A DNA stretch of 64,000 nt from Methylocystis sp. (GCA_020252485.1 JADCCX010000097.1:20711-84710); one strand, 5' to 3'; shown: positions 55,002 to 64,000, counted from the stretch's first letter. The notes: generated from the letters alone by a model not told the origin. Made by a program: numbers and translations.

Positions 55002-56065
55002 GACTGGCGCATCAGCAGGCTCGAATCCCCATAGGAGTAGAACCGGTATCCCTTGGCGATTGCATGCGCATAGGCCTGCCGCATCGTCTCCATGCCTGCG
55101 AAAGCCGAAACCAGCATCATCAGCGTCGATTTCGGCAGATGGAAATTCGTCATCAACAGATCGACGATCCGGAACCTGTAGCCGGGTGTAATGAAGATCG
55201 CGGTTTCACCGCTGAAAGCCGCCAGCCTGCCATCTTCGTCTGCCGCGCTTTCAAGCAGGCGCAGCGAGGTGGTGCCAACCGCGATGACCCGCCCTCCCCG
55301 CGCCTTCGCCGCGTTGACGGCTTCGGCCAGGTCGGCCGGAACCACGCCCCATTCGGCATGCATACGGTGTTGGCGGATATCGTCCGTCTTCACCGGCAGA
55401 AACGTGCCGGCGCCGACATGCAGCGTGACAAAGCGCCGGGCAACGCCGAGGCTGTCGATCCTAGCGAGCAATTCCGGCGTGAAATGCAGGCCCGCCGTGG
55501 GCGCGGCGACTGCTCCGGACTCCCGGGCATAGACTGTCTGGTAATCCGTGGCGTCGCGCGGGTCGGCCGGCCGCTTCTGCGCAATATAGGGGGGAAGCGG
55601 CAGCGCGCCGCACAGGGCGATCGCCGCGTCCAGCACTGCGCCTGCGACGTCAAAGCCGATGACGATATTGCCGTCACTGATCTTCGCCAGGACCACAGCC
55701 GAAAGGCTTGCGCCGCTCTCGCCTGGGAAGGACAATTTGTCGCCCTCCCGCAATTTCTTGGCGGGACGCGCGAAGACCGTCCAGCGGGCGGCATCCTCGC
55801 GCTTGTGCAGCATGATCTCGATCTTCGCCGCAACGCCGTCGCGCAGGCGGATGCCGTGCAGACGGGCGGGAATGACCCTTGTATCGTTGAAGATCATCAC
55901 GTCACCCGCCCGCATGTATCCGGGAAGGTCCCGGACCCGGGAATCGATCAGCTGCACCGGGTTATCGGGCTGCACAACGAGCAGGCGGGCGGCATCCCGC
56001 GGCTCCGCCGGGCGCAGCGCAATATTCTCTTCAGGCAGATGGAAATCGAAATCGCTCAACCGCAT
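54998..56065 (-). CDS. queA: S-adenosylmethionine:tRNA ribosyltransferase-isomerase
   Basis: 355 residues from ATG 56065. [19 protein letters not shown] at the start, [11 protein letters not shown] near 50, [13 protein letters not shown] in the middle and [19 protein letters not shown] near the end are QueA hallmarks. It transfers ribose from SAM to preQ1-tRNA to give epoxyqueuosine. An open extension upstream overlaps the outer-membrane protein gene and has no start signal. The stop overlaps tgt by four bases. Confidence 0.96.
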   Translation of the reverse strand: MRLSDFDFHLPEENIALRPAEPRDAARLLVVQPDNPVQLIDSRVRDLPGYMRAGDVMIFNDTRVIPARLHGIRLRDGVAAKIEIMLHKREDAARWTVFARPAKKLREGDKLSFPGESGASLSAVVLAKISDGNIVIGFDVAGAVLDAAIALCGALPLPPYIAQKRPADPRDATDYQTVYARESGAVAAPTAGLHFTPELLARIDSLGVARRFVTLHVGAGTFLPVKTDDIRQHRMHAEWGVVPADLAEAVNAAKARGGRVIAVGTTSLRLLESAADEDGRLAAFSGETAIFITPGYRFRIVDLLMTNFHLPKSTLMMLVSAFAGMETMRQAYAHAIAKGYRFYSYGDSSLLMRQS

Positions 56066-56121
56066 CGCGAGCGGTCTAGTCAAGCGCCGCCGTCGCGGCA
56101 AGCTGCCAGGAGACCGACAGC

Positions 56122-57009
56122 CTATTTGGCGGGCAACAGGAACGTGATGGCAGCGCGGGCCCCCCAGCCTTTCGCCCCGCTTTCCGGACTGAGCGCATAA
56201 TAACGCGCACCGACCTGGAAGCTCACCGGGAGCTCGCCAATCTTGACAAGCTTGGATACCATAAAGTTGATTGGCACCGACAACTTGCTCGTCTGCCAAT
56301 TGTAGGTCGATTCCGTGTTGAGCGTGAACGTCCAGTAATCATGCGTCGTATAGGCGATGAACGGCTGGACATAGGTTTGGTTGACCGGCGCCGCGTTGGA
56401 AACCGTTTGGGCGAACGACCAGATATGGTTAGCGAGCACACCGACGGTCCAGCCATGTTTCTGGACCAGCGCAACGCCAGTGGGGCCGGCGCTCCATTGG
56501 CCAGACGTCAGCAGCCGTTCGCTGCCTGTCGGCAAGGAAATGGCCGGACCGAGACCCCAGATGAGCCCGTCAGTAGTGGGCTGCGCCGGCGACAGGAAGA
56601 GGCTTTGCAGCGTATCGCCTGTGCCACGCTGCGTGCCGGAACCGGGCAAGACTTGCGTTTGGGAGGTCAGCGGCAGGATTGTTCGCGAGATCAGGTTCCA
56701 GTCATGGTTGAGGTGGATGGGAATGACGGGCTGAAAGTTGACCGTGTAGCTTTCGCCGCTGTTCCGGGGATTTATGCGCGTGTTGTAATTGAACTGGAAT
56801 GGCACGCTGATCAGGTCCGCCACCGGATTGCTGAGCTTCTTGGCCAGTTCCGCTTCGCTGGGGGCCTGCTGCGCGGCGGAACTCTGCTGCGCAGCGGCAG
56901 TCGGGCTCATGCAGGCGACCGACAAGGCAATCACCGCGAAAGAGGCAAACCGGCGCTGCTTCGCCCCAAACGGCTCTGTTGCCCTTGCCTTGTCCCCGCA
57001 ACCATTCAT
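56122..57009 (-). CDS. Outer-membrane beta-barrel protein, phenol-MetA-degradation-like family
   Basis: 295 residues from ATG 57009 (TTGGAG upstream). Signal peptide about 1-40 ([20 protein letters not shown], cleavage near AAAQQ). The rest alternates hydrophobic and polar residues in repeated strands ([44 protein letters not shown] with a C-terminal barrel strand). Comparable Rhizobiales proteins are often mislabelled neuromedin U. Probable small-molecule channel; substrate unknown. Its place between ppiB and queA breaks a common gene order, so it may be an insertion. Confidence 0.7.
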   Translation of the reverse strand: MNGCGDKARATEPFGAKQRRFASFAVIALSVACMSPTAAAQQSSAAQQAPSEAELAKKLSNPVADLISVPFQFNYNTRINPRNSGESYTVNFQPVIPIHLNHDWNLISRTILPLTSQTQVLPGSGTQRGTGDTLQSLFLSPAQPTTDGLIWGLGPAISLPTGSERLLTSGQWSAGPTGVALVQKHGWTVGVLANHIWSFAQTVSNAAPVNQTYVQPFIAYTTHDYWTFTLNTESTYNWQTSKLSVPINFMVSKLVKIGELPVSFQVGARYYALSPESGAKGWGARAAITFLLPAK

Positions 57010-57229
57010 GTTCGAGCTCCAACCCCAGAAGATTCGTTGATTATCGGAGCATCGTTCACCACTCCGGATGTCTTCAAGGGCGAAATCGCAAGGATGGCGC
57101 ATTGCCGGACAGGTGCAGCATCAGCGCAACGCTTGAGGTTGAACTGATGCCCTCGGCCTCAAAGCGGATGTCAACCTGGAAGGTAGCGGGCGGCTCGCAA
57201 GAATTATGACTCCGATGCTGGAGCGGAGC

Positions 57230-57262
57230 AAAAAACCCGCCACGTTTGCGGACGCGGCGGGT
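57230..57262 (-). terminator. Rho-independent terminator after ppiB
   Basis: On the minus strand, ACCCGCC (57262-57256) pairs with GGCGGGT (57241-57235) around a 14-base loop and is followed by six T (57235-57230). It stands 30 bases downstream of the ppiB stop and should end the coaD-side transcripts ppiA, the TolA-like gene and ppiB. The rest of 57010-57291 holds no gene. Confidence 0.8.
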
Positions 57263-57291
57263 CGCGGAACACAGGCCGTAAAGGCTGAAGA

Positions 57292-57750
57292 TCAGGCCAT
57301 CATGCGCGCGGTGACAATGCTGTCCGGATTGCGCACGGGCTCCCCCTTCTTGATCTGGTCGACATGGTCCATGCCCTCGATCACCTTGCCCCAGACCGTA
57401 TATTGCTTGTCGAGGAAACGGGCGTCATCGAAGCAGATGAAGAACTGCGAATTGGCCGAATGGGGGCTCTGGGCCCGCGCCATGGAGACGGTGCCCCGCA
57501 CATGCGGCTCCGCATTGAACTCGGCGCGAAGGTCGTCGTAATCCGAGCCGCCTGTGCCGGTGCCATGGGGGCAGCCCGTCTGGGCCATGAAGCCGTCGAT
57601 CACCCGGTGAAAGACGATTCCGTCATAGAATTTCTCGCCCACGAGCTTCTTGATATGGGCCACATGGTCTGGCGCCAGATCCGGCCGCATCTCGATCACA
57701 ACCTTTCCCTTGGTCGTTTCGAGGATCAGGGTGTCTTCAGGCTTGCTCAT
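57292..57750 (-). CDS. ppiB: Cytoplasmic peptidyl-prolyl cis-trans isomerase (cyclophilin)
   Basis: 152 residues from ATG 57750. Cyclophilin core FYDGIVFHRVIDGFMAQTGC with the catalytic Arg, AQSPHSANSQFFICF, and a C-terminal end at RMMA. No signal peptide, in contrast to its upstream paralogue. It catalyses prolyl isomerisation during folding. The start overlaps the stop of the upstream secreted protein by four bases, and an intrinsic terminator follows the stop. Confidence 0.95.
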   Translation of the reverse strand: MSKPEDTLILETTKGKVVIEMRPDLAPDHVAHIKKLVGEKFYDGIVFHRVIDGFMAQTGCPHGTGTGGSDYDDLRAEFNAEPHVRGTVSMARAQSPHSANSQFFICFDDARFLDKQYTVWGKVIEGMDHVDQIKKGEPVRNPDSIVTARMMA

Positions 57751-58146
57751 ATTCTCTCGTCCTTGTTGCTTTCGAGGGTGTATCGGAATGTGAAAATCCG
57801 GCCCGCAATAGACGCGCCGAGCGGCTTTGAGAAGGGCAATGGCGCACAATCGGCGAACGCCCGCCGTACGGCGTCGATGAACCGCGCCTGCTCGGGCTCG
57901 CCCCTCGACGGACGGGAATAGGTCGCCCGTGGAACACCGATGATGGTTCCATCGCTCCGGAAAGAGAGCTGTAAGGTCACGTCTCTCTCCGGCGAGAACC
58001 CCGCGCCTTTCATGCGCCGGACAACGCAGATATCGAGGTAGGGCCCGATGGCATCCAGTGTTTCGAGCGCCTGCGCTTCGGCTTTTCCGGGAAGGAGCAG
58101 CGCGCTGACAGAACCGCCCGCGATGATCGCGGCGAGCGCGGCTCGA

Positions 58147-58157
<11 letters not shown>
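57747..58157 (-). CDS. Secreted TolA-C/TonB-C-like protein of unknown function
   Basis: 136 residues. Signal peptide MPNSRAALAAIIAGGSVSAL with cleavage near KAEAQA. The mature part (VTLQLSFRSDGTIIGVPRAT, then FIDAVRRAFADCAPLPF) has the strand-helix-strand pattern and Cys-Ala-Pro-Leu ending of TolA or TonB C-terminal domains. It is embedded between two cyclophilin genes, overlapping ppiA by 11 bases and ppiB by four. Inference: periplasmic protein working with PpiA or the Tol system. No recognised family name. Confidence 0.7.
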
Positions 58158-58695
<538 letters not shown>

Positions 58696-58770
58696 GGTGA
58701 GACGTTCCCGATGGTTGGTGGCTGTTGTGGTCAGGATAGTAGAAGATTGGCGTGAGCCCGGAGGCAGGCG

Positions 58771-59283
58771 TCACCTTTTGAACTTCGCGACAAGCGCTGC
58801 GTTGACGGCTTCCGGCACGAAGGACGACACATCGCCGCCCATGCTCGCCACCTGACGCACGAGCGTGGCCGTGATGTGGCGATCCTCGGGCGATGCCGGA
58901 AAGAAGACGGTCTGCAGGCCCGGCGCAATGACGCCGTTCATGCCGGACATCTGCATCTCGTAATCGAGATCCGTCCCATCCCGAAGTCCGCGGATGAGCG
59001 CGGCCGCGCCCATCTCCTTTGCGAAGACGGTGACGAGATTGGAGAATGTGCGAACCTCGAAGGCCGCACCGGCCGCAGAGGCGATCGGCGTCACTGCGGC
59101 CGTGATCAACGCACTGCGTTCATCCGCTGAGAACAGAGGCGTCTTGGCGGGATGCACCCCGATGGCGATCACCACGCGATCGAAGAGCCGGAAGGCTGCG
59201 CGCAGCATATCCATATGCCCGTTCGTCAAGGGGTCGAACGATCCGGCGTAAAGGCCGATGCGCATCTTGTGGGAACCCGTCAT
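58771..59283 (-). CDS. coaD: Phosphopantetheine adenylyltransferase
   Basis: 170 residues (or 164 from ATG 59265, [10 protein letters not shown]). Nucleotidyltransferase motif [13 protein letters not shown] (TNGH is the T/HxGH active site) and the second motif [16 protein letters not shown], close to the usual ISSTLVR. It performs the fourth step of coenzyme A synthesis. First gene of the coaD-ppiA-x-ppiB series conserved in Rhizobiales. Confidence 0.95.
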   Translation of the reverse strand: MTGSHKMRIGLYAGSFDPLTNGHMDMLRAAFRLFDRVVIAIGVHPAKTPLFSADERSALITAAVTPIASAAGAAFEVRTFSNLVTVFAKEMGAAALIRGLRDGTDLDYEMQMSGMNGVIAPGLQTVFFPASPEDRHITATLVRQVASMGGDVSSFVPEAVNAALVAKFKR

Positions 59284-59357
59284 GGCACCGACATAGGAGA
59301 ATGCAAGTGATGCGGCAAGCGGGGCCTGCGGTTCTCTACCACGCCTGGCCGCGCCGC

Positions 59358-60458
59358 TCAGTACAGGGAACGCGTCGGCCCGATAGGCTTGAGCGGCATG
59401 GGGTCGAAAATACCCACCTTCAATGACCGGAGAGGGTTTTTGGCGCCAAAGACGGCATCGAAGCCTTCGACAGGCGCGAAATAGACCGCAGCCACTTGCT
59501 GGCGGGCCGCCACTGGCGCCGCAGCCCGCGCGGGGATCGGCTGCACGTTGCTCGCACGCAGCTGCGGTGAGGCTGAACCCGGCGCCATGCCGAGATCGAA
59601 AGGCCTGTCCTGCGGGAGAGGCATCTGGCGGCGGACCGGCTTCATCTCGGCGACCTTCACGACAGGCGCCTGCGCATCCGCATCATCATCCTTCACCGCC
59701 TGCTGGCCCGAAGCCGGGGTCTCCGCGCTGTTCGTCTGCGCGGCGAGGCGCGGTGCGAACGGGACAGATGAATTCCTCGCGACCATGATCGGCTGCAGGC
59801 CAGGCACCGGCGTTGAGCCGCCGGGCAACTGCGCCGGCGCTCCATCCGTCCTGAGCGTTGCGATCAGACGGCGATCATCGCTGCCCGCAGTGCTTGCGCG
59901 CTGCACGTAATCCACTTTCACACGCGCCGTTCCAAGATGCTTGAATTCCAGCGCATGGGCGACACGCTCGGAAAGATCGATGATGCGGCCGCCATGGAAC
60001 GGCCCGCGGTCATTCACGCGCACGATGATCGACCGGTTGTTGTTAAGATTGGTGACCCGCGCATAGCTCGGCAGGGGCATGGTGGGATGCGCGGCGGTGT
60101 AAGCGTGTTTGTCGTAGATTTCGCCGTTGGCGGTCTTGCGGCCATGAAAGGCATCGCCGTACCAGGATGCCGGGCCGACCGACGTGTAATTGGGGTTTTC
60201 GCGCGGCGTATACCAGCGGCCGGCGACTCGGTAGGGTCGGCCGACGTGATCCCGTCCGCCGCCCTTCGGCACGGTCGTGCCGTATTCCACGACACGCGGA
60301 CTGGCCGAGCCATATTTCCGCTTGTCGGAGAATGAGCCGATCTCGCGCTGATTCTGCGCCGAAAGCTGCCGTGTTTTCGCCGTTTCCGACGCGCAATTCG
60401 CCAGCATCAGGGCGGCAACAGAGATAAGGGTCAGACGACCGACGGGCGGCAGCAGCAT
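59358..60458 (-). CDS. rlpA: RlpA-like septal ring lytic transglycosylase lipoprotein
   Basis: 366 residues from ATG 60458 (GGTGAG upstream). Lipoprotein signal [20 protein letters not shown] with lipobox LANC. Double-psi beta-barrel domain about 90-190: [32 protein letters not shown] and [17 protein letters not shown] (catalytic Asp). It cleaves peptidoglycan glycan strands lacking stem peptides. The C-terminal 150 residues are Pro/Ala-rich and show no SPOR domain, so septal targeting would differ from E. coli RlpA. An upstream ATG at 60506 would place charged residues before the signal. Confidence 0.9.
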   Translation of the reverse strand: MLLPPVGRLTLISVAALMLANCASETAKTRQLSAQNQREIGSFSDKRKYGSASPRVVEYGTTVPKGGGRDHVGRPYRVAGRWYTPRENPNYTSVGPASWYGDAFHGRKTANGEIYDKHAYTAAHPTMPLPSYARVTNLNNNRSIIVRVNDRGPFHGGRIIDLSERVAHALEFKHLGTARVKVDYVQRASTAGSDDRRLIATLRTDGAPAQLPGGSTPVPGLQPIMVARNSSVPFAPRLAAQTNSAETPASGQQAVKDDDADAQAPVVKVAEMKPVRRQMPLPQDRPFDLGMAPGSASPQLRASNVQPIPARAAAPVAARQQVAAVYFAPVEGFDAVFGAKNPLRSLKVGIFDPMPLKPIGPTRSLY

Positions 60459-60692
60459 GAATCTCACCGGAGGACAAGCAACAGGCGAAGCCGGTCGTTC
60501 TATCATGTGACAATCCCGCCGGACTTCCGGTTGATCCGGATGCCTGTTGGGGAACGGCTTATGAACGCACCGCTCCCTTTCTATCAGTTTCGCTTTACCG
60601 CATTCTTAAAATGCACCGCAAGCCGCAGCTGAGCCAAAGCAGAACCCTTACGCCTCGGTCGAGCCCCCGATTGTGGCGGGAATATGTCGGAA

Positions 60693-61091
60693 TTACCTGT
60701 CAGCGACCCGCGCGATGCCGGTTTCGCCATTATCCCGGGTCCAGCGGATCCGGTTTCCGTCAAGTTTATGGACCGAAAAACAGAGGCGCTGGCCATTGTA
60801 CCAGGTGGGAAACTGCTGACAGAGATTGGTGCCCGTCAAATACCAGCGGCCGGTTTCACGCGCGGCGAAAAACCGCCCGAGCCCGACGGCCTCGCCATCT
60901 CCCGTGACCGTGCCATCCGGCCGATATCTCAGCGGAAATTCGCCTCCGAGAGGAGCGGAGAGATAGACCGTGCGGCCTTCGACCAGCTCCTTCAGAGCCG
61001 GCCCCGAGAGCGTTTCGGCGGAGGCGGTGACCGGAACGGCGCCGAAAGCAACGCCGAAAAGGGCCGACAATGTGTAAGCAGCGTTTCGCAT
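60693..61091 (-). CDS. Small secreted protein of unknown function
   Basis: 132 residues. Signal peptide MRNAAYTLSALFGVAFGAV with cleavage near ASAET. The mature domain has a Gly/Trp/Tyr-rich pattern (PLRYRPDGTVTGDGEAVG, RWYLTGTNLCQQFPTWYNG, and two cysteines in TNLCQQ and RLCFS). It resembles small beta-barrel periplasmic proteins of Rhizobiales (DUF995-like layout), but I cannot name a family. It stands alone between rlpA and tRNA-Ser. Confidence 0.65.
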   Translation of the reverse strand: MRNAAYTLSALFGVAFGAVPVTASAETLSGPALKELVEGRTVYLSAPLGGEFPLRYRPDGTVTGDGEAVGLGRFFAARETGRWYLTGTNLCQQFPTWYNGQRLCFSVHKLDGNRIRWTRDNGETGIARVADR

Positions 61092-61275
61092 GGATAACCC
61101 TTTTTCCGCAGTGTGAGTACGCAGTTTCGCCTATCCCGGATCAATGTGGCTGAAACATGATCCGGAAGGCAAGCGCCGTTTCGCCAGGCCATCTGAAGAT
61201 TCCCGCACCTGCCCGCCTCCGCCGTCACAGGGCTTGCCAAAATCCTGCGCGAAAGGCATGGGCTCTTGAACCTTT

Positions 61276-61365
61276 GGAGAGATGGCCGAGTGGTTTAAGG
61301 CAGCGGTCTTGAAAACCGCCGTGGGGGCAACTCCACCGTGAGTTCGAATCTCACTCTCTCCGCCA
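61276..61365 (+). tRNA. tRNA-Ser (TGA anticodon)
   Basis: 90 bases with the long variable arm of class II tRNAs. The acceptor GGAGAGA (61276-61282) pairs with TCTCTCC (61355-61361), anticodon stem GCGGT/ACCGC with loop CTTGAAA giving TGA, T-arm GTGAG-TTCGAAT-CTCAC, G discriminator and encoded CCA (61363-61365). It reads serine UCA and UCG. Confidence 0.95.
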
Positions 61366-61385
61366 ATTTCCTCTCCGCCAATTTC
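61356..61385 (+). repeat. 15-bp tandem duplication of the tRNA-Ser 3' end
   Basis: CTCTCCGCCAATTTC occurs twice back to back (61356-61370 and 61371-61385). The first copy contains the last acceptor bases and CCA of the tRNA; the second repeats them just downstream. This resembles an attachment-site scar or a replication slip at the tRNA end. Confidence 0.75.
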
Positions 61386-61537
61386 TCGCTTAACTATCTG
61401 AATTGACATTATTTTTATGGCAGGTGGCATTGCATCCCATCGTTAATCCCAGCTCTTGTGGTTGTCTTCCACCGAAACTCATTGAGTAGGCCACTTGGCG
61501 GCAATCCTTGTGCTTTCTTATCTCGGATCATTCATCC

Positions 61538-61583
61538 CGGTGACGTCCCCTGTGGTGGTGGTGCTCGACAGGGGACGTCACCG
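61538..61583. repeat. Perfect 16-bp inverted repeat with 14-base loop
   Basis: CGGTGACGTCCCCTGT (61538-61553) and ACAGGGGACGTCACCG (61568-61583) are exact reverse complements. The loop GGTGGTGGTGCTCG contains three GGT units. No T-run follows on either side. It abuts the IS630 fragment. Possible roles: operator, recombination site, strong RNA hairpin or IS end remnant. Confidence 0.8.
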
Positions 61584-61611
61584 CCGAAACGGCCTTCAAG
61601 CGTCCTAAGGC

Positions 61612-61770
61612 GACATTCGAAAGCCAGTTAATGCGGGTGTCCAGCTGGCGCCGCAACTCCTCCAGCGTGATGTCTGTCGTCTCGTCCAGCATCGCCAGGA
61701 TCGTCGCGCCATGGGCCTCGATCCGCCCTGAACGCCGATCGCCGCCCAGCGCCTTCGGCTTTGGATTTCC
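61612..61770 (-). pseudogene. IS630-family transposase fragment
   Basis: Minus-strand frame of 53 codons without a start, reading KPKALGGDRRSGRIEAHG, ILAMLDETTDITLEELRR and QLDTRINWLSNV. This is the region after the N-terminal HTH in IS630 transposases (GGDxRSxRIEAH...DITLEEL). Upstream the frame is lost and downstream it runs into the inverted repeat, so both ends are missing. The rest of 61386-61883 contains no gene. Confidence 0.8.
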
Positions 61771-61883
61771 CTGTTAGCGGATAGCGTATACGCGCCTCGG
61801 CGCCATGCATGGTCTCACTCGTTCGCAGTATTGAATGGGAACCCCCTGTCTCGTCATTCTGCCAAAGCAGTGCCAGGGACGGA

Positions 61884-62717
61884 TCATTCCCGCTCGCTGC
61901 GGCGGTCGAAATAACGCATGGCCACCAGTGCCTCGAACAGGCGTGACGGCAGCAGATGTTTGATGGGGATCATCAAGCGTTCAATCCAGGTTCCGCCTAC
62001 ATAGCGCAGAGCAGGACAGCGGGAGTTTATGATTTGCTCGATCTTCTTGGCGATGAGCACGGGCGGCGAACCTGAGCGCTCGTTCTCGATCGCTACCCTC
62101 TGGGCCTGCTTGAGATAGGTGGCGTAGGGCGAGCGCGCATCGATCACGTTACCCTGAGCCGAGCGCGACGACATGCCGGTGTTAATGTCGCCTGGCTCGA
62201 TCATGACAACCCCGACGCCAAATGGACGCAGTTCGAGGCTTAAGGCCTCCGAGAGGCCTTCGAGCGCAAATTTCGACGCAGTGTACACGCCATCAAAGGG
62301 AATTGCGATCTGGCCGGCGATTGAAGTGGTGTTGATGATCAGACCACGACCCTGTTCGCGCATCAAGGGAAGCACCGCCTGGATCACGCGCAGCGGGCCC
62401 AGCGTATTGACATCGAGCACTCGGCGGGCTTCAGCGAGATCGAACTCTTCCAGCGGCGCCATGTGGCTGATGCCTGCGTTGTTGACCAGAACATCAATGC
62501 GGATCGCAGCAGAAAGGACGCGACCCACGGCCTCTCGGACTCCGACGTCGTCGGAAACGTCCATCGTCGTCACCCAGAAACCATCCGGATGACGGAGCAG
62601 GCCGTCGACGGGTTCCATGACGGTTCCGAACACCTCCATGCCCCTGGAGGCCAGGTAGGTCGCCGTCGCAAGCCCGATGCCGGAACTCACTCCAGTGATG
62701 AGCACGACCGGCGCCAT
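61884..62717 (-). CDS. Short-chain dehydrogenase/reductase
   Basis: 277 residues, classical SDR. Cofactor motif TGVSSGIG at 8-15, NNAG at 79-82, catalytic Ser132 (NTTSIAG), Tyr145 and Lys149 (YTASK). The absence of an acidic residue after strand 2 is compatible with NADP. Substrate unknown. It lies two bases after the SRPBCC gene stop, so it is probably co-transcribed with it; the pair suggests lipid or small hydrophobic ligand metabolism. Confidence 0.92.
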   Translation of the reverse strand: MAPVVLITGVSSGIGLATATYLASRGMEVFGTVMEPVDGLLRHPDGFWVTTMDVSDDVGVREAVGRVLSAAIRIDVLVNNAGISHMAPLEEFDLAEARRVLDVNTLGPLRVIQAVLPLMREQGRGLIINTTSIAGQIAIPFDGVYTASKFALEGLSEALSLELRPFGVGVVMIEPGDINTGMSSRSAQGNVIDARSPYATYLKQAQRVAIENERSGSPPVLIAKKIEQIINSRCPALRYVGGTWIERLMIPIKHLLPSRLFEALVAMRYFDRRSERE

Positions 62718-62719
62718 GG

Positions 62720-63253
62720 TCAGCCTTTGGGACGCTGGCTCGCACGCGCGGCTCCCAGCCGATCGGCGGCGTCCCGAACGTCCGCGACGAACCGATCAAC
62801 TGCCGCCTGAAGCGGGTAGGCCAGCCTGACGATCGGCCGAAGGAGCGGGTGGCTGACCTGCAATTCTTCGTAGATCACCAAAGTCGTGGCGTCGTCGCCG
62901 GCCGCGGAGAAGCGCACCAGCCAGCGACCGGTGAACCCTTTGCCCTGGAAAACGGCTTCAAACACCTCGTTCGATACCTGGCGGATCACCTGGTAGCTGA
63001 CGGGCGGCGAGTCGTTCGCCCGTTCCGTCCAGCGGGTGTCAGATGCAACCTCGACTTCCTTGAGGTCGCTTCGGAAGGCTTGTTGGCGATCTACAGCGAC
63101 CAGGTCGAACACCCATTCGACCGGCGCGGGAATCGTGGCATTGGCCGTAGCGACAGCAACCCTCCGGGGCATGATGAACCCGATGCTCGCGTAGGCGAGC
63201 AACGGCACTCCGACCCCGACAAGAAAAATGCTGAGCAACAACATGTCATTCAT
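62720..63253 (-). CDS. SRPBCC (polyketide cyclase-like) membrane-anchored protein
   Basis: 177 residues. N-terminal hydrophobic helix (MNDMLLLSIFLVGVGVPLLA) followed by a START/SRPBCC-type ligand-binding domain (ATIPAPVEWVFDLV, WTERANDSPPVSYQV, GRWLVRFSAAGDDATTLVIY). Such domains bind hydrophobic ligands. ATG 63253 overlaps the end of the frameshifted parD frame by four bases, probably by chance. It is followed directly by the SDR gene. Confidence 0.8.
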   Translation of the reverse strand: MNDMLLLSIFLVGVGVPLLAYASIGFIMPRRVAVATANATIPAPVEWVFDLVAVDRQQAFRSDLKEVEVASDTRWTERANDSPPVSYQVIRQVSNEVFEAVFQGKGFTGRWLVRFSAAGDDATTLVIYEELQVSHPLLRPIVRLAYPLQAAVDRFVADVRDAADRLGAARASQRPKG

Positions 63254-63654
63254 CTTCCCCCAAGTGCACTGATGCTACACTGAGAATGCCGCACCAAACA
63301 AGGGCGGCGCCAGGAATCTGGCTTGATCTGAAACGATATCGTCCTTGGCCGGTTCTGAAAGCCGATGGCGCCCCATTTCGGATCAACGCGCCGCAGGCGT
63401 GGCGAGGCCATCGAGATAGTGTCGAGGTCCTCGTCCTCGACGTCTTCGTATTGCCCGCGATCGAGTGCTTCGACCCCGGCCTTGATGCTGACGCGCAGCG
63501 GTTCGACCTTCATTTCATCGGGCATTAGCCACTCTTGCCACCCTCGCAACGCATCGCGCACCGCTTCGCAGGCGTTCTGGTACTTGCCGCTGCGGACAAC
63601 CTCACCGACGAAGGCATCCTGTTCGGTGGTGAGATTGACGTTCCTGGGCGGCAC
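63250..63654 (-). pseudogene. Frameshifted parD-like antitoxin gene
   Basis: The first 78 codons encode a ParD-type ribbon-helix-helix antitoxin (MPPRNVNLTTEQDAFVGEVV, then ACEAVRDALRGW and KAGVEALDRGQYEDVED). At about 63414-63422 the frame shifts: the +1 frame would continue YLDGLATPAAR and stop, the normal antitoxin end, but the actual frame runs on as ISMASPRLRRV to 63250. A one-base deletion in the tract reading GACACTATCTCGA explains this. The DNA-binding half is intact, so the product may still bind its operator. Confidence 0.75.
63275..63376 (-). pseudogene. parE-like toxin remnant
   Basis: From ATG 63376, placed where a toxin gene would follow the unshifted antitoxin stop, the frame reads MGRHRLSEPAKDDI, matching the usual start of ParE toxins (RLSxxAxxDI). 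It then diverges (VSDQARFLAPPLFGAAFSV) and stops at 63275. Only about 14 codons look like ParE; the rest is lost. Confidence 0.6.
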
Positions 63655-63757
63655 CTGACTCTGCCGGAGAGTGATTTAGGATACCACCATTGGCAAACTT
63701 GGCCAATCCGATCTTTATCACTGATCGCAAGTAAGCGTCCTGTGACAGCTGCGCGGT

Positions 63758-64000
63758 TCAATTGAGGCCGTGGCACTTCTTGTATTTCTTGCCGGAGCCG
63801 CAGGGGCATGGTTCGTTGCGGCCGGCCTTGGCGGCAGGTGTTGCGGCGAAGGGGTTTGGGCCTGGCCGCAAGATGGCGGACGGGGCGAGGTTGGCGAGAC
63901 GCCAGTCGTTGAGGCCGAGGACCCAGCCGCCAATCCTGGTGTGGGCCTCGGCGCTGATCTTGTCGGTTTCCTGCCGTGAGAAGCGCGGGCCGGCGCGGGC
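63758..64000 (-). CDS. SEC-C motif protein, C-terminal part
   Basis: 81 codons up to the right edge, N-terminus beyond the window. The end [20 protein letters not shown] is the SEC-C zinc motif (CxCxnCH) as found at the C-terminus of SecA and of YecA/UPF0149-like proteins. The preceding part ([20 protein letters not shown], then PGPNPF) is not SecA helical scaffold sequence, so this is more likely a stand-alone SEC-C protein of unknown function. Confidence 0.85.
   Translation of the reverse strand, partial: ARAGPRFSRQETDKISAEAHTRIGGWVLGLNDWRLANLAPSAILRPGPNPFAATPAAKAGRNEPCPCGSGKKYKKCHGLN

Overview
The window is high-GC DNA from an alphaproteobacterium, most likely a member of the Hyphomicrobiales (Rhizobiales). 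The evidence is the clpP-clpX-lon order, the coaD-ppiA-ppiB-queA-tgt order, Rhizobiales-style glmU-glmS and opgG-opgH pairs, and abundant ABC importers. No genus is claimed.

Layout. (1) 1-2.5 kb: an edge-truncated membrane protein, tRNA-Gln, an intact-looking IS5-family element with a programmed -1 frameshift, and an XRE regulator whose translationally coupled partner is truncated at the IS end. (2) 2.5-23.8 kb: a large catabolic block for cyclic amides. It holds a LysR regulator, a cyclase-family hydrolase, an amidase, a G3E (CobW-type) GTPase coupled to a tiny CxxC protein, a cyclic-imide-hydrolase-like member of the polysaccharide deacetylase fold, a hydantoinase, a quinone oxidoreductase, a branched-chain-type ABC importer with a fused permease-ATPase, an N-carbamoylase-type hydrolase, ATP-dependent HyuA/HyuB, and a GntR regulator with two winged helices coupled to a solute-binding-like protein that lacks a signal peptide. 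(3) 23.9-26.2 kb: a mobile and defence scar with a frameshifted IS110 transposase, a ParDE toxin-antitoxin pair and a decayed fragment resembling a restriction-modification subunit.

(4) 26.2-36.8 kb: a small membrane protein, an alpha/beta hydrolase, an RhlE-like helicase, a GGEEF diguanylate cyclase, and a peptide-type ABC importer operon ending in an Atz/Trz-like amidohydrolase. (5) 36.9-47.4 kb: tRNA-Val, lon, clpX, clpP, glmS and glmU. A patatin-like lipoprotein sits between clpX and lon, and a vestigial second copy of the clpX 3' end lies beside lon. (6) 47.6-53.9 kb: periplasmic glucan synthesis (opgGH), a BON-LysM protein, tRNA-Lys, small membrane proteins and an SGNH-like protein. (7) 53.9-61.1 kb: queuosine synthesis (tgt, queA), an outer-membrane barrel, two cyclophilins flanking a secreted TolA-C-like protein, coaD, an RlpA lipoprotein and a small secreted protein. 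(8) 61.3-64 kb: tRNA-Ser with a tandemly duplicated 3' end, a perfect 16-bp inverted repeat, an IS630 fragment, an SDR and an SRPBCC protein, a decayed parDE pair, and the C-terminus of a SEC-C protein.

Working model. In the catabolic block the Liv-type transporter would import the substrate. The imidase-like enzyme, the hydantoinase and HyuAB would open cyclic imide or ureide rings by different chemistries. The amidase and carbamoylase would hydrolyse the resulting half-amides or N-carbamoyl acids, and the G3E GTPase would supply metal. IS elements on both sides suggest an acquired island. The strongest leads are this island, the signal-less binding protein coupled to a double-winged-helix GntR, the Tgt lacking three of four zinc ligands, and the clpX tail duplication around a patatin gene.
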